DNA from: Clostridium vincentii
GTDB taxonomy: Bacteria; Bacillota; Clostridia; Clostridiales; Clostridiaceae
Reading direction: 5' to 3'
Length of the DNA stretch: 49,331 nucleotides
NCBI RefSeq assembly: GCF_002995745.1
Contig: NZ_PVXQ01000025.1
Span: 1-49,331 of the forward strand
Each line of letters opens with the position of its first letter. Position 1 is the first letter of the stretch. Below are positions 18,157 through 26,664 of the stretch, piece by piece. A program made the position numbers and the translations under genes. The notes beneath the pieces are model-generated. The model was given only the letters and a program-made list of their open reading frames with translations. It had not been told where the DNA came from and did not search any database.

Positions 18157-19242
18157 ATGTTTTCAGACAATATGAAGTCATTTATAATAATAAATATATA
18201 TTTTCTAATAAGTATAAATATAATTTTATTATTTGCAATTTATTATCAAACAATAAAGGATGAAGTAAAGAATAAATGGTATGAAAAAGTAATAAGTAAT
18301 TTAAAACCTAAAGTTTTAGATTATATTGAAAATGAGTATAAAGGAGCAAAACTAAAAGAAATATTAAAAAAAGACTTTTGCAAGAATAAGGCCATAGACA
18401 TTATGTTGGATTATTCAGAAAAAAATGATTTAGATATAAATAAGAAATTTACAGATCTAGATTTGGATAGCTTCATAATAAAAAAAATCCAAAAAAAAGT
18501 AAGTATAGTATATGTTAGAAAACTTGCCTTTATGAAAGTTGAGACTGCTTATAATAGATTATTAGAAACTTCTTCATCACAGGATTTAGATATAAGTTAT
18601 ATGAGCTTTATTGGCTTATCAATGATGAATATTTCTCTGCAGAAAAAAATTATAGTCATAAGAAAATTGCTTTTTTCTAATATTCATAGTGACAGAATTA
18701 TTGAAATTCTTAATAAATTTGAACTTAGTTTTGGACAGTGGTTAGAGTTATTAGAAGAAGAAGAAAGTGCTGAAGGCAAAGTGGTTTTCATAAAAAATAT
18801 TAATCAAAAACAAGAAATAAAGATAGAAGAAAACTGTGATAGGCTTTTGAAATTTTTAAAGGATGAAAAAGAAATAAAAATAGCAACTATACTTGCAATC
18901 TCTAACAGTAAAAATGAGAAATATATAGATGAACTTATTAGTATCTATGAAAATAATAAAAACTGGGAAGTGAGGGTTGCTGTTGCTAAGGGACTTAGCA
19001 ATTTTAATTTTCAAAATGTACATGAAACATTATTGAAAATGACCAGGGATAAAGAATGGTGGATAAGATTTAATGCAGTAAAATCTATTATTTCAATGGG
19101 AGAAGAGGGCATCTTCGCGTTGATAGATTTGTCTCTTGAAAGCGAAGATAAGAACATATCAGAGTTAGCATACTCCTTTCTAAGCTCGAATAAGGACGTT
19201 TACAACATTGTAAATAAAATCATAAAGAATAATGAGGTATAA
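18157..19242 (+). CDS. HEAT-repeat membrane protein
   Basis: A 361-residue protein with one N-terminal membrane segment (residues about 9-29) and a helical cytoplasmic part. The last 130 residues contain HEAT-type repeats: ATILAISNSKNEKYIDELIS, NWEVRVAVAKGLSNFNFQN and EWWIRFNAVKSIISMGEEG, each with the helix-turn-helix pattern and the conserved V/I-R-x-x-A/V positions. HEAT repeats bind partner proteins. Its position immediately before the GT2 synthase, with only 3 bases between stop and start, suggests that it holds or regulates the synthase from the cytoplasmic side. No enzymatic motif is visible. Confidence 0.78.
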   Translation: MFSDNMKSFIIINIYFLISINIILLFAIYYQTIKDEVKNKWYEKVISNLKPKVLDYIENEYKGAKLKEILKKDFCKNKAIDIMLDYSEKNDLDINKKFTDLDLDSFIIKKIQKKVSIVYVRKLAFMKVETAYNRLLETSSSQDLDISYMSFIGLSMMNISLQKKIIVIRKLLFSNIHSDRIIEILNKFELSFGQWLELLEEEESAEGKVVFIKNINQKQEIKIEENCDRLLKFLKDEKEIKIATILAISNSKNEKYIDELISIYENNKNWEVRVAVAKGLSNFNFQNVHETLLKMTRDKEWWIRFNAVKSIISMGEEGIFALIDLSLESEDKNISELAYSFLSSNKDVYNIVNKIIKNNEV

Positions 19243-19245
19243 ATT

Positions 19246-20640
19246 ATGAATATATTAGTTGATATAATTTCAGGATATAGTAAAGTTTTGCTTGTATATT
19301 TTTTTGTGATAAGTATAGTTTATATAATTTTAATAATATTATCATCAAGGCAATTAAGAGATTTCATTAAAACTATAAATAATGATGTCACCATAATAAG
19401 TAAGTATACAAAACCTATATCAATAATAGTTCCTGCCTATGATGAAGAGGTAACTATAATAGACAATATAACTTGTCTTTTAGAGTTGGATTATCCAGAA
19501 TTTGAAATAATAGTTGTTAATGATGGATCAAATGATAATACTTTATCAAAGATAATTGAATATTTTAAATTAAGAGAAATAGATGCGAATATAAATATGA
19601 AAGTGAAGTGCCAGAAAATAAAAGGTGTTTATAGCTCCTTTGCAACTTCCAATCTTGTTTTGATAGATAAAGAAAATGGAGGAAAGTCTGATGCTTTAAA
19701 TGCGAGAATAAATATATCACGATATCCACTATTTTGTGGTGTAGATGCGGATTGTATTATAGAAAAAGATGCTTTGTTAAGAATTGTGAAGCCATTTCTT
19801 AAATATGAAAAAACTATAGCTGTGGGGGGAATAGTTAGAATCGCAAATGGATCTACAATAAGAGATGGAAAACTTGTAAAAACAAAATTACCTAAGGAAC
19901 TTATAGTTAAATTTCAAATAATAGAATATTTCAGAGCATTTTTAACAAGTAGAATTGAATGGGAAAGAATAAATGCTTTACTTATAGTTTCAGGCGCATT
20001 TGGGGTATTTAAAAAATCTGCTGTCATGAAAGTTGGAGGTTATAGTGCAACAATAGGTGAAGATATGGAACTAACTTTAAAAATGCATGAGTATTTCAGA
20101 AAGAACAAAATAAAATACAAGATAGACTTCGCATCAGATGCAGTATGTTGGACACAGTCACCTAATACGCTAAAGGGATTAAAGAGTCAGAGGATAAGAT
20201 GGCATAGGGGACTAACAGATTCGTTTTTAAGGCATAGAAAGATGATATTTAATCCTAAATATGGTGCAGTAGGACTATTAGCAGTTCCTTACTTTATTTT
20301 AGTAGAAATGTTAGGGCCCATAATTGAATCAATCGGATATATTATGCTGATAGTTTCAATTATCACAGGTACCTTATCTAGATTTTCTATTATTATATTT
20401 TTAATGGCATTTCTATATGGGATATTATTTTCATTAGCTGCAATATTATCTGAACAATTTTCATATAAAAAATATAGTAATGTTAAGGAAATTACAGAAC
20501 TTGTAATAAATAGTTTTTTTGAGCAATTTATATATAGGCAGATTACAGTTTGGTGGAGAGTAACATCCTTTTTCAATTTTAAAAAAGGAAGTAAACAATG
20601 GGGAACTATAAAAAGAAACGTATTTGATAAGGAGATATAG
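19246..20640 (+). CDS. GT2 processive glycosyltransferase (PgaC/hyaluronan synthase-like)
   Basis: A 464-residue membrane glycosyltransferase of family 2. One N-terminal membrane segment precedes the catalytic domain with ISIIVPAYDEE, VVNDGSNDNT, ENGGKSDALN, CGVDADCII, TIGEDMELTLKMH and SQRIRWHRG; the last is the Q(Q/R)xRW-type motif of processive synthases. Three or four membrane segments close the protein. The pattern fits enzymes that make beta-linked GlcNAc or mixed polymers, such as PgaC/IcaA, better than BcsA, and there is no PilZ domain. The donor sugar cannot be read from sequence. It is the synthase of the second exopolysaccharide operon and overlaps no gene, with 3 bases on each side. 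Confidence 0.88.
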   Translation: MNILVDIISGYSKVLLVYFFVISIVYIILIILSSRQLRDFIKTINNDVTIISKYTKPISIIVPAYDEEVTIIDNITCLLELDYPEFEIIVVNDGSNDNTLSKIIEYFKLREIDANINMKVKCQKIKGVYSSFATSNLVLIDKENGGKSDALNARINISRYPLFCGVDADCIIEKDALLRIVKPFLKYEKTIAVGGIVRIANGSTIRDGKLVKTKLPKELIVKFQIIEYFRAFLTSRIEWERINALLIVSGAFGVFKKSAVMKVGGYSATIGEDMELTLKMHEYFRKNKIKYKIDFASDAVCWTQSPNTLKGLKSQRIRWHRGLTDSFLRHRKMIFNPKYGAVGLLAVPYFILVEMLGPIIESIGYIMLIVSIITGTLSRFSIIIFLMAFLYGILFSLAAILSEQFSYKKYSNVKEITELVINSFFEQFIYRQITVWWRVTSFFNFKKGSKQWGTIKRNVFDKEI

Positions 20641-20643
20641 AAA

Positions 20644-21084
20644 ATGAATTTAGGAGAATGCTTTTTAGAACTTGCAAAAAATGAAGAAGACAGTGGTAAT
20701 TTATATAAAGAATTTGCAACAACCTGTAGTGGAAAATTAAAATCTATATGTATTAAATTTTCTAAAGAAGAACATAATGCTGGTATTCTTAAGCTATCTA
20801 AAAATATAAAATCCAAAGATAAACAATTAAATGAAGATTTAAATGATTTTTTTAAGGAACAAACAAATTATATAAAGATTAAACACCAAAATATAAATTT
20901 CGTTACAGAAAAGGACTTTTTTATTTTTGTGCTACAAATGGAGAAAAATTCTATTAAAATATACACAAAGCTATTAAGTATGTTCAAAATAGATTCAGAT
21001 GAATTTAAAATATTTGAGAAACTTTTAAATGAAGAAAAGAGACATATGATATATATTTTAAGTCAAATACATAAACTAAACTAA
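20644..21084 (+). CDS. Ferritin-like (rubrerythrin-type) diiron protein
   Basis: A 146-residue helical protein with the ferritin-like four-helix pattern. Helix 1 carries ELAKNEEDSGNLYKEFA, helix 2 KFSKEEHNAGIL, helix 3 LQMEKNSIKIYTKLL and helix 4 LNEEKRHMIYILSQI. The two ExxH pairs and extra glutamates are the expected diiron ligands, so the centre looks intact. The rubredoxin domain of full rubrerythrin is absent. Such proteins remove peroxide or handle iron. It begins 3 bases after the synthase stop and ends the operon before a strong terminator, which is an odd partner for exopolysaccharide genes. A paralogue is encoded at 25578-26063. Confidence 0.8.
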   Translation: MNLGECFLELAKNEEDSGNLYKEFATTCSGKLKSICIKFSKEEHNAGILKLSKNIKSKDKQLNEDLNDFFKEQTNYIKIKHQNINFVTEKDFFIFVLQMEKNSIKIYTKLLSMFKIDSDEFKIFEKLLNEEKRHMIYILSQIHKLN

Positions 21085-21140
21085 AAAAGAGTTTATAAAT
21101 AAACATGTGAAGGGAAATTAAAAAAGACTGGTAATTACAT

Positions 21141-21180
21141 AAAAGATGACTTTTGTATTAGCAGAGGTCATCTTTTTTTT
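21141..21180 (+). terminator. Terminator of the second EPS operon
   Basis: AAAGATGAC (21142-21150) pairs with GTCATCTTT (21167-21175), and an unbroken T-run follows to 21183. It lies about 60 bases after the ferritin-like gene stop, so the operon 14870-21084 ends here. Confidence 0.85.
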
Positions 21181-21346
21181 ATTATATTGATATTTATAAT
21201 TAGAATGGCAAATAGTAACTTCAATATTATGATAGAAAGAAATGTAATATGTTATAATATTAATATAAAATGTAGAAATATAAAGTAATATAAAACGATT
21301 TAGGATGACTAAATTTTTTAATTATATATGGTTAAGGAGGTATGCT

Positions 21347-21789
21347 GTGGAAAAATTAGATAGTACGAAAATATTAAAAAAAGCATTTTCGGGATATACA
21401 CTATAGAAAATACTTTTAAATGATAATGAAGTTTCTAATAATTTTGAATATATAGATGTGAATCAGACTTTTGAAAAATTAATGGGTTTGAAGAAAGATG
21501 AGATAATAGGCGAAAAAAAGTAATTGAGGTATTGCCAGGTATAAGAAATGATGATTTTGATTGGATAATATATTATACATAAGGGTGAAATTATTAAAGA
21601 TAGGAAGCTAGATTATATAACATATCATGATGGATTAACAGGAGTATATAAATAGAAACTTTTTTTAATGAAGAGGTTAAAAATATTGATTTAGAGGAGG
21701 ATTTACCTATTTCTGTAATTATGGGAGATGTAAACGGATTAAAGCTTACCAATGATTCTTTTGGACATTTAGTTGGCGATAAATTATGA
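21347..21789 (+). pseudogene. Decayed PAS-GGDEF diguanylate cyclase gene
   Basis: A ribosome site AAGGAGG and GTG 21347 open a reading frame MEKLDSTKILKKAFSGYTL that meets a TAG at 21404. Later pieces in three frames spell a PAS domain (YIDVNQTFEKLMGLKKDEIIGEK) and the start of a GGDEF domain (YHDGLTGVY, then NEEVKNI, then MGDVNGLKLTNDSFGHLVGDKL). At least three indels lie in homopolymers: A-runs near 21515 and 21649 and a T-run near 21660. The gene ends before the GG(D/E)EF catalytic loop, where uvsE begins 14 bases later. No cyclase could be made. It sits just after an exopolysaccharide operon, where a c-di-GMP enzyme would make sense. Confidence 0.85.
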
Positions 21790-21802
21790 AGGGAGCTTGT
21801 AA

Positions 21803-23059
21803 ATGAGTATAGGATATGCGTGTTTAGCTATTGGAGCTCCAAATACTGACTTAAAGAGTTGCATACTTAAAAATGTAAGTGAAGAAAAATTAATGTTTTT
21901 AATTTCATATAATTTAAATTCACTTGAAAACATAATTGATTATAATATTAAAAATAACATAAAACTTTTTAGAATGACTTCTGATTTAATACCCTTTGGT
22001 TCAAGTCCAGCAAATACTCTTCAATGGTGGGAGCTGTTTTCTTCTGAACTTGCAAGAATTGGGAAGAAAATTCAGGCTAGTGGTATGAGAGTTTCTATGC
22101 ATCCTGGACAATATACTGTATTAAATTCCCCAAATGTAGATGTGGTAAATAGAGCTATTGATGATTTAGAATATCACACTAAGGTATTAGATAGTCTTGG
22201 AGTTGAGAAAAATCATAAAATTGTATTACACATTGGCGGAGTTTATGGTGACAAAAAACTGGCAATTAGTAGATTTATGATTAATTATAGCTCTTTGGAT
22301 GAGTCAGTTAAGAATCGGTTAGTAATTGAAAATGATGATAGATCCTACAATATAAAGGATGTATTAGAGATAGGAATACAGATGAATATACCAGTTATTT
22401 GTGATAATCTTCATAATGAAATTAATCCTTATAGTAAAGAAAAAGATATAATTACCTGGATTAACGAATGTAAAAAAACATGGAATGAAAAGGATGGTTA
22501 TCAAAAAATACATTATTCACAGCAAGATACTTCAAAGAGGGCTGGAGCACATTCTAGTACAATAGATATTGAGGAATTTCTTGATTTTTATGAAAGATTA
22601 GGACGGAAGGATATTGATATAATGCTTGAAGTTAAGGATAAAAACCTTTCAGCTTTAAAGTGTATCAATTGTACGTCTAGAGATAAAAGGATTAATGACC
22701 TTGAAATTGAATGGAGCAAGTATAAATATAAAGTTTTAGAAAGTTGCCCTTCACATTATATAGAAATAAGAAAATTGCTTAAAGACAAAAATGAATATCC
22801 CGCTATTGAGATGTATAAGTTAATAGAAGATGCAATGAAAAAGGAAATTATAATTGGAATTTCTATAAATGCCGCATTACACGTTTTTGGTTATTTTAAA
22901 AAAAGTGCATCAGATAAAGAAAGAATTAGTTTTCTAAAAAGTATAGAGGAGTATCGAAAAGGGGCATTATCAAACAAAGCCATAAAAAATAAGCTGTGGA
23001 AAATGACTGTTAAATATGAGCAATCTTATCTTTTTGATTCTTATTATTTTACGATTTGA
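21803..23059 (+). CDS. uvsE: UV DNA damage endonuclease UvsE with C-terminal DUF1722 domain
   Basis: A 418-residue protein. Residues 1 to about 285 are the UvsE/UVDE TIM barrel, which nicks DNA 5' of UV photoproducts: MSIGYACLAIG at the start, RMTSDLIPFGS, RVSMHPGQYTVLN, KIVLHIGGVYGDK, LVIENDDRSY, PVICDNLHNE, KIHYSQQDTSKRAGAHSSTID and DIMLEVKDK. The metal-binding His, Glu and Asp residues are therefore present. UvsE proteins are usually about 300 residues. The extra C-terminus (about 305-415) matches DUF1722: ESCPSHYIEIRKLL, NAALHVFGYFKKSASDKER, YRKGALSNKAIKNK and SYLFDSYYF, which line up with the end of the DUF523-DUF1722 protein at 10648-11613. The ATG follows GGGAGC. The upstream promoter region is the remains of the PAS-GGDEF gene. 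Confidence 0.93.
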   Translation: MSIGYACLAIGAPNTDLKSCILKNVSEEKLMFLISYNLNSLENIIDYNIKNNIKLFRMTSDLIPFGSSPANTLQWWELFSSELARIGKKIQASGMRVSMHPGQYTVLNSPNVDVVNRAIDDLEYHTKVLDSLGVEKNHKIVLHIGGVYGDKKLAISRFMINYSSLDESVKNRLVIENDDRSYNIKDVLEIGIQMNIPVICDNLHNEINPYSKEKDIITWINECKKTWNEKDGYQKIHYSQQDTSKRAGAHSSTIDIEEFLDFYERLGRKDIDIMLEVKDKNLSALKCINCTSRDKRINDLEIEWSKYKYKVLESCPSHYIEIRKLLKDKNEYPAIEMYKLIEDAMKKEIIIGISINAALHVFGYFKKSASDKERISFLKSIEEYRKGALSNKAIKNKLWKMTVKYEQSYLFDSYYFTI

Positions 23060-23098
23060 GAATAAACATAAAAAATAGTGTATACAAGGAGCAAAAGC

Positions 23099-23873
23099 AT
23101 GAAAATAAAAAAGATGCCAGCATTATTTATAGGACATGGATCTCCAATGAATGCAATTGAAGATAACAAGTATACAATGAATTGGACAGATATAGCTGGC
23201 AAATTTCCCAAACCTAAAGCAATCCTCGCAATTTCAGCACACTGGTACACTGATGGAAGCCGGATAATGGATGAAGCGCATCCGAAAATGGTTTATGACA
23301 TGTATGGATTTTCTAGATGAATTGTACAAAGTACTGTATAAGGCTGAGGGGGCACTTGAATTAGCACATTTGACAAAAAATTTAATAAAGAAAGATGTAA
23401 AGATAGATAATAGCTGGGGTTATGACCATGGAACATGGTCAGTGCTTTGCAAAATGTATCCAGAGGCAGATATACCAGTATATCAGCTTAGTATAGATAG
23501 TAGTGCTAGCGCTGAAACTCATTTTAAAATAGGACAAGAAATAAGTTCTCTTCGTGAGAAGGGTGTTTTAATACTTGGAAGTGGAAATGTTGTTCATAAC
23601 CTTTCAAAGATAAGTTGGGAAATGGACGGGGGTCACCCTTGTGCAATTGATTTTGATAATTATATTAAAAATAAAATTATTCAAAAGCAATATCAGGATG
23701 TAATTAATTATAAGACAGCAGGGAAATCTTCTGAATTAGCATTTTATACACCTGATCATTATAATCCACTTTTATATGTATTAGGTGCTTCAAAGGAAGA
23801 CGATAGGCTTACAATATTCAATGATTCGTGTACATTAGGTTCATTGTCAATGACAAGTTATTTGTTTGAATAA
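23099..23873 (+). pseudogene. Frameshifted LigB-type extradiol dioxygenase (YgiD-like)
   Basis: The first part reads KIKKMPALFIGHGSPMNAIEDNKY ... AILAISAHWYTDGS ... PKMVYDMYGF in one frame (23099-23320), and the second continues in another frame with DELYKVLYKAEGALELAHLT ... IDNSWGYDHGTWSVLCKMYPEADIPVYQLS ... LILGSGNVVHNL to 23873. Joined, this is a complete class III extradiol dioxygenase of the 4,5-DOPA dioxygenase (YgiD) family with its zinc-binding histidines. The break is a single-frame change around 23308-23318, where GFPDELYKV would be expected. It could be a real mutation or a sequencing error. The real start is ATG 23099, after AAGGAGC, about 40 bases behind uvsE. Confidence 0.85.
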
Positions 23874-23936
23874 ACTAGGAATATGAATATTTTAAATGTA
23901 TGCGCTTGTGTACATCAATTAGTATTACCAATTATA

Positions 23937-23987
23937 ATAGGCATAAATTGAGCTTTAACTAATTAGGATTGCTGAATCTATGCCTAT
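23937..23987. repeat. Inverted repeat between convergent genes
   Basis: ATAGGCATA (23937-23945) and TATGCCTAT (23979-23987) form a perfect 9-base inverted repeat with a 33-base spacer. It lies between the convergent dioxygenase gene and the discoidin protein. There is no T-run, so a terminator role is weak. Confidence 0.35.
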
Positions 23988-24051
23988 AAGTTGAAATTGT
24001 AATTTCATAATTATTAGGCTGATGGCATTTCTCTTGAAATATTTTGTGAAT

Positions 24052-25368
24052 TTATCTTACCCATTTTGTTGTCCAGTTTTTTTTGTCAGCAGCAGTCATT
24101 TCATACCACCACCATATGCCAGATCCATAAATATTTGAACCTTCAGTTACCGATTGGTCAATGGCAACTGAAGTATTTTCAATATTCTCTACTGCTATAT
24201 TATGTATAGAAGTAGAGGAATAAGCTGCTTGAAGCGGTATTAACTGGCAGTTCGTTCCTTTCATAGCTTTACTGTATTTTATAACAGAAGCCTTTACATC
24301 TGATAGAAAATCTGATTTACTGCAATTCATATCATAATTCATAGTACAAATCATATCAACACTATTAGCTACTTGTGTTATAAAAGGTGACGTCCATTCA
24401 GATACAGGACCTGCTACAGATAAATGCTTATTTCCAATTCTTGTTTTTATTTTTTTCATTAATGAAAGAAAAATAGCATCTTCATGTGAAAGTGGCTCAA
24501 AGTTAAGATGAACGCCGTCACATCCAAAGGTATTTACAAGCATTTCACATACATTCACCATATTTGTATGTGCTGTAACATTATCAGCAAGAGTTTGTGT
24601 ACCATTTACATATGCGATAATTTTTATATCGGGATTCTTAGCATGTACAAGTTTAACCCATTTTACTAGCATATTATTTCCAATACTGTCTGTATAATTA
24701 CTTGATGGCATTGTTCCATCGCTTTCAACAAATGAACCAACATTACACATAACATAATTGAAAGAATATGACTGTACTTCATTTAATGCTGAAAGAATGA
24801 ATGCATCCGTTTTTTGAGTGCAAAAAAATCCATGAGGCATGTAAATTACATTATTTGGATAATTGTGATTGCCGGCTGGTGTTTCTCCAGCTCCATAAAT
24901 TTCAAATTCCAATACTTCATGGCCATAGTTACTAGTTGGAACAGTTGTTGTATATAGTCTTACATATCTATAAGAAATATCTGTAAAATTAATAGTTATT
25001 GTTCCACCCGTTCCTTTCGTTATGATTGTTCCTGGGATATCCGTAAATTTAGTTCCATCACTAGAACCTTGTAATTTATATCCAGATGCATATCCAGCTC
25101 CCCAGTATATAACTGCTTTGTTAATCGAGTGTGTTGAACCTAAATCAATTTTTAGCCATTCCTTCGCCCTACCCCAGCTGTACCACTCGTGGCTATCATC
25201 TTTTGAACCATCAACTGTTTTACTACCTTCATAACCTATGGAATCAACAGATGATTGTGTTACCGTTTTATTGAGCGCCAAGTTAGTCTCTGCTGAATAA
25301 GCTGAAATTTCCACTGTGTTTAAAATAAAAATGAATGATAAAATGAACCCAATAATCTTCCTGCCCAT
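24052..25368 (-). CDS. Secreted discoidin (F5/8 type C) and GH18-like TIM-barrel protein
   Basis: A 438-residue secreted protein with a signal peptide (residues 1-26, ending near EISAYSA). Residues about 28-160 are a discoidin/CBM32-type carbohydrate-binding domain: LALNKTVTQSSVDS, DGSKDDSHEWYSWG, KEWLKIDLGSTHSINKAVIYWGAGYASGYKLQGSSDG and YVRLYTTTVPTSNYGHEVLEFEIYG. From residue about 170 to the end there is a GH18-like barrel with IIAYVNG, CDGVHLNFEPL (expected catalytic strand, with N where chitinases have D), VDMICTMNYDM and GIWWWYEM. The D-to-N change means activity on chitin is doubtful. It probably binds or processes cell-wall or matrix polysaccharide. The start ATG is preceded by AAGGAGAC. 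Confidence 0.85.
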   Translation of the reverse strand: MGRKIIGFILSFIFILNTVEISAYSAETNLALNKTVTQSSVDSIGYEGSKTVDGSKDDSHEWYSWGRAKEWLKIDLGSTHSINKAVIYWGAGYASGYKLQGSSDGTKFTDIPGTIITKGTGGTITINFTDISYRYVRLYTTTVPTSNYGHEVLEFEIYGAGETPAGNHNYPNNVIYMPHGFFCTQKTDAFILSALNEVQSYSFNYVMCNVGSFVESDGTMPSSNYTDSIGNNMLVKWVKLVHAKNPDIKIIAYVNGTQTLADNVTAHTNMVNVCEMLVNTFGCDGVHLNFEPLSHEDAIFLSLMKKIKTRIGNKHLSVAGPVSEWTSPFITQVANSVDMICTMNYDMNCSKSDFLSDVKASVIKYSKAMKGTNCQLIPLQAAYSSTSIHNIAVENIENTSVAIDQSVTEGSNIYGSGIWWWYEMTAADKKNWTTKWVR

Positions 25369-25533
25369 AATAATAGTCTCCTTATATCTTTTACATTAAT
25401 ATATGCATATGCGATTTAGGTGAAAAGTAGAAAAAAGAAAATAAGGAGGAAATAAAGGTGGATGAAGGAAAGGGAATTAAATGAAAAAAGTCCGTATTAA
25501 AAAACCAATGTATAACGAATGAAATCTAAAAAT

Positions 25534-25560
25534 ATAACTGAAAATAAAATTTCCAGTTAT
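25534..25560 (-). terminator. Terminator of the ferritin-like/GNAT genes
   Basis: Read on the minus strand, ATAACTG and CAGTTAT (25554-25560 and 25534-25540) pair around an A/T-rich loop and are followed by ATTTTTAG. It lies 18 bases after the ferritin-like gene stop. Confidence 0.6.
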
Positions 25561-25577
25561 ACAGTACTAATAAATAT

Positions 25578-26063
25578 TTAATCTTCTGAAGTTATACCAA
25601 ATTCAGCTGATTCAACCCAGTCATTAGATTTATTTAATTGTAAAACTAATTCATCAAGTATTTCGTAGTGCTCCTTTTCCTGTTTTAGAAGGTAACTAAA
25701 GAATTCCTTTGATTCATCATCTTCTGATTCTAATAACAATTTTTCATAAAGCGTTATGCTTTCTTTTTCTTTTTCCAAGGCAACTCTATATAAATCTAAT
25801 TGATTAGGAAGTTGTTTGATATCACTTTTAAAATCCTTGATTCCTTTGAATAAATTTTTAGTTTCAGATAGTGTTTCATTATTTTCTAATTCGTAGGATA
25901 GCTTATTAGACCTTTTTTGTAGAATCTTAGCATGAGAATTTTCATCCTTTGCTAGTATTAAAAATACAGTTTTTAATGAACTATCTGTAGTAATTTTAGC
26001 TTGATCATTATAATATTTTTCTCCATCAAGTTCCATCTTTATTGCAAATTCTAAAACGTTCAT
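25578..26063 (-). CDS. Ferritin-like (rubrerythrin-type) protein
   Basis: A 161-residue ferritin-like protein. The helices show MNVLEFAIKMELDGEKYYNDQA, LILAKDENSHAKIL, ALEKEKESITLYEKLL and LLKQEKEHYEILDEL, giving the E, ExxH, E, ExxH ligand pattern of diiron proteins. A rubredoxin domain is absent. The start is ATG 26063, preceded by GGAGGC; the longer reading frame to 26183 overlaps the GNAT gene and has no ribosome site. It is 22 bases after the GNAT gene on the same strand and probably shares its transcript. The same fold is encoded at 20644-21084, with low overall similarity. A role in peroxide or iron handling is inferred from the family. Confidence 0.85.
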   Translation of the reverse strand: MNVLEFAIKMELDGEKYYNDQAKITTDSSLKTVFLILAKDENSHAKILQKRSNKLSYELENNETLSETKNLFKGIKDFKSDIKQLPNQLDLYRVALEKEKESITLYEKLLLESEDDESKEFFSYLLKQEKEHYEILDELVLQLNKSNDWVESAEFGITSED

Positions 26064-26085
26064 AAAATCAGCCTCCAAATTATAT

Positions 26086-26364
26086 TTATTTAAATAATAC
26101 ATCTTCATATTCTTTATTTTTTGTAAATTCTTTTTGTGCGAATGAGCATTGTGGCACAATCTTTTTGTTTTCTTGCCTTGCAAAATCTACCACTCTTTTT
26201 ATTAATTGCTGAGCTATTTTCTGTCCTCTTAATTCATCTGATACAAATGTATGATCAATTATAATTTTATCCTCTCCAAGCCTAACATATGTTACTACTG
26301 CATCAGGAGTCTCTTCTTTATCACCTAGATAAAATTTATTTGAACCTTCTTTAATATTGATCAC
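26086..26364 (-). CDS. Short GNAT-family N-acetyltransferase (YjdJ-like)
   Basis: A 92-residue protein of the short GNAT type (GCN5-related acetyltransferase), in which the acetyl-CoA loop is DELRGQKIAQQLIKRVVDFARQENKKIVPQCSFAQKEF. The expected motif (V-x-x-x-x-RGxxIAxxL) begins near residue 44. These small proteins are found in many bacteria, and their substrate is not known. It is preceded by AAAAGGAGGG and leads a two-gene unit with the ferritin-like protein. Confidence 0.85.
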   Translation of the reverse strand: MINIKEGSNKFYLGDKEETPDAVVTYVRLGEDKIIIDHTFVSDELRGQKIAQQLIKRVVDFARQENKKIVPQCSFAQKEFTKNKEYEDVLFK

Positions 26365-26562
26365 AATATCCCTCCTTTTACATCAAAAATTAAAATATAC
26401 ATGCAACTTTTAAACTAAAGTTACTGATATATATTAGTATAATACATAATTCTACATCAATGCAATTATAGTCTTAGTTTTATCTGAAAATTTTGAAAAT
26501 TTCCATTAGTATGTTTATAAACATAAAAGTATCATATAACATATGTCAAACAAAGTTGCACT

Positions 26563-26591
26563 TTGACAAAATCAGTTCATCAAAGTACAAT
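26563..26591 (+). promoter_or_regulatory. Promoter of the YczE/YitT-like gene
   Basis: TTGACA (26563-26568) and TACAAT (26586-26591) are 17 bases apart, a near-consensus sigma-A promoter 73 bases before the gene. The short word CAAAGT or its complement recurs three times around it (26551-26586), which may be a regulator site. The remaining 300-base divergent gap shows nothing else. Confidence 0.65.
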
Positions 26592-26664
26592 GAATGATGT
26601 ATTTATTTGAAAGTGATTATTTACAATATATAAATTTAGTTAAAACGAAAGAGGAGAGAAAATT

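Noticed and set aside
20289..20816. 175-codon antisense ORF
   Set aside because: It is entirely antisense to the GT2 and ferritin-like genes, whose motifs are clear, and has no ribosome site.
21347..21789. Possible programmed frameshift in the PAS-GGDEF gene
   Set aside because: Several breaks, a stop codon and the lost catalytic end indicate decay and not a single programmed event.
25440..25533. Tiny ORFs with a ribosome-like AAGGAGG
   Set aside because: The reading frames are only 8 to 13 codons long, with no support beyond a purine-rich stretch.
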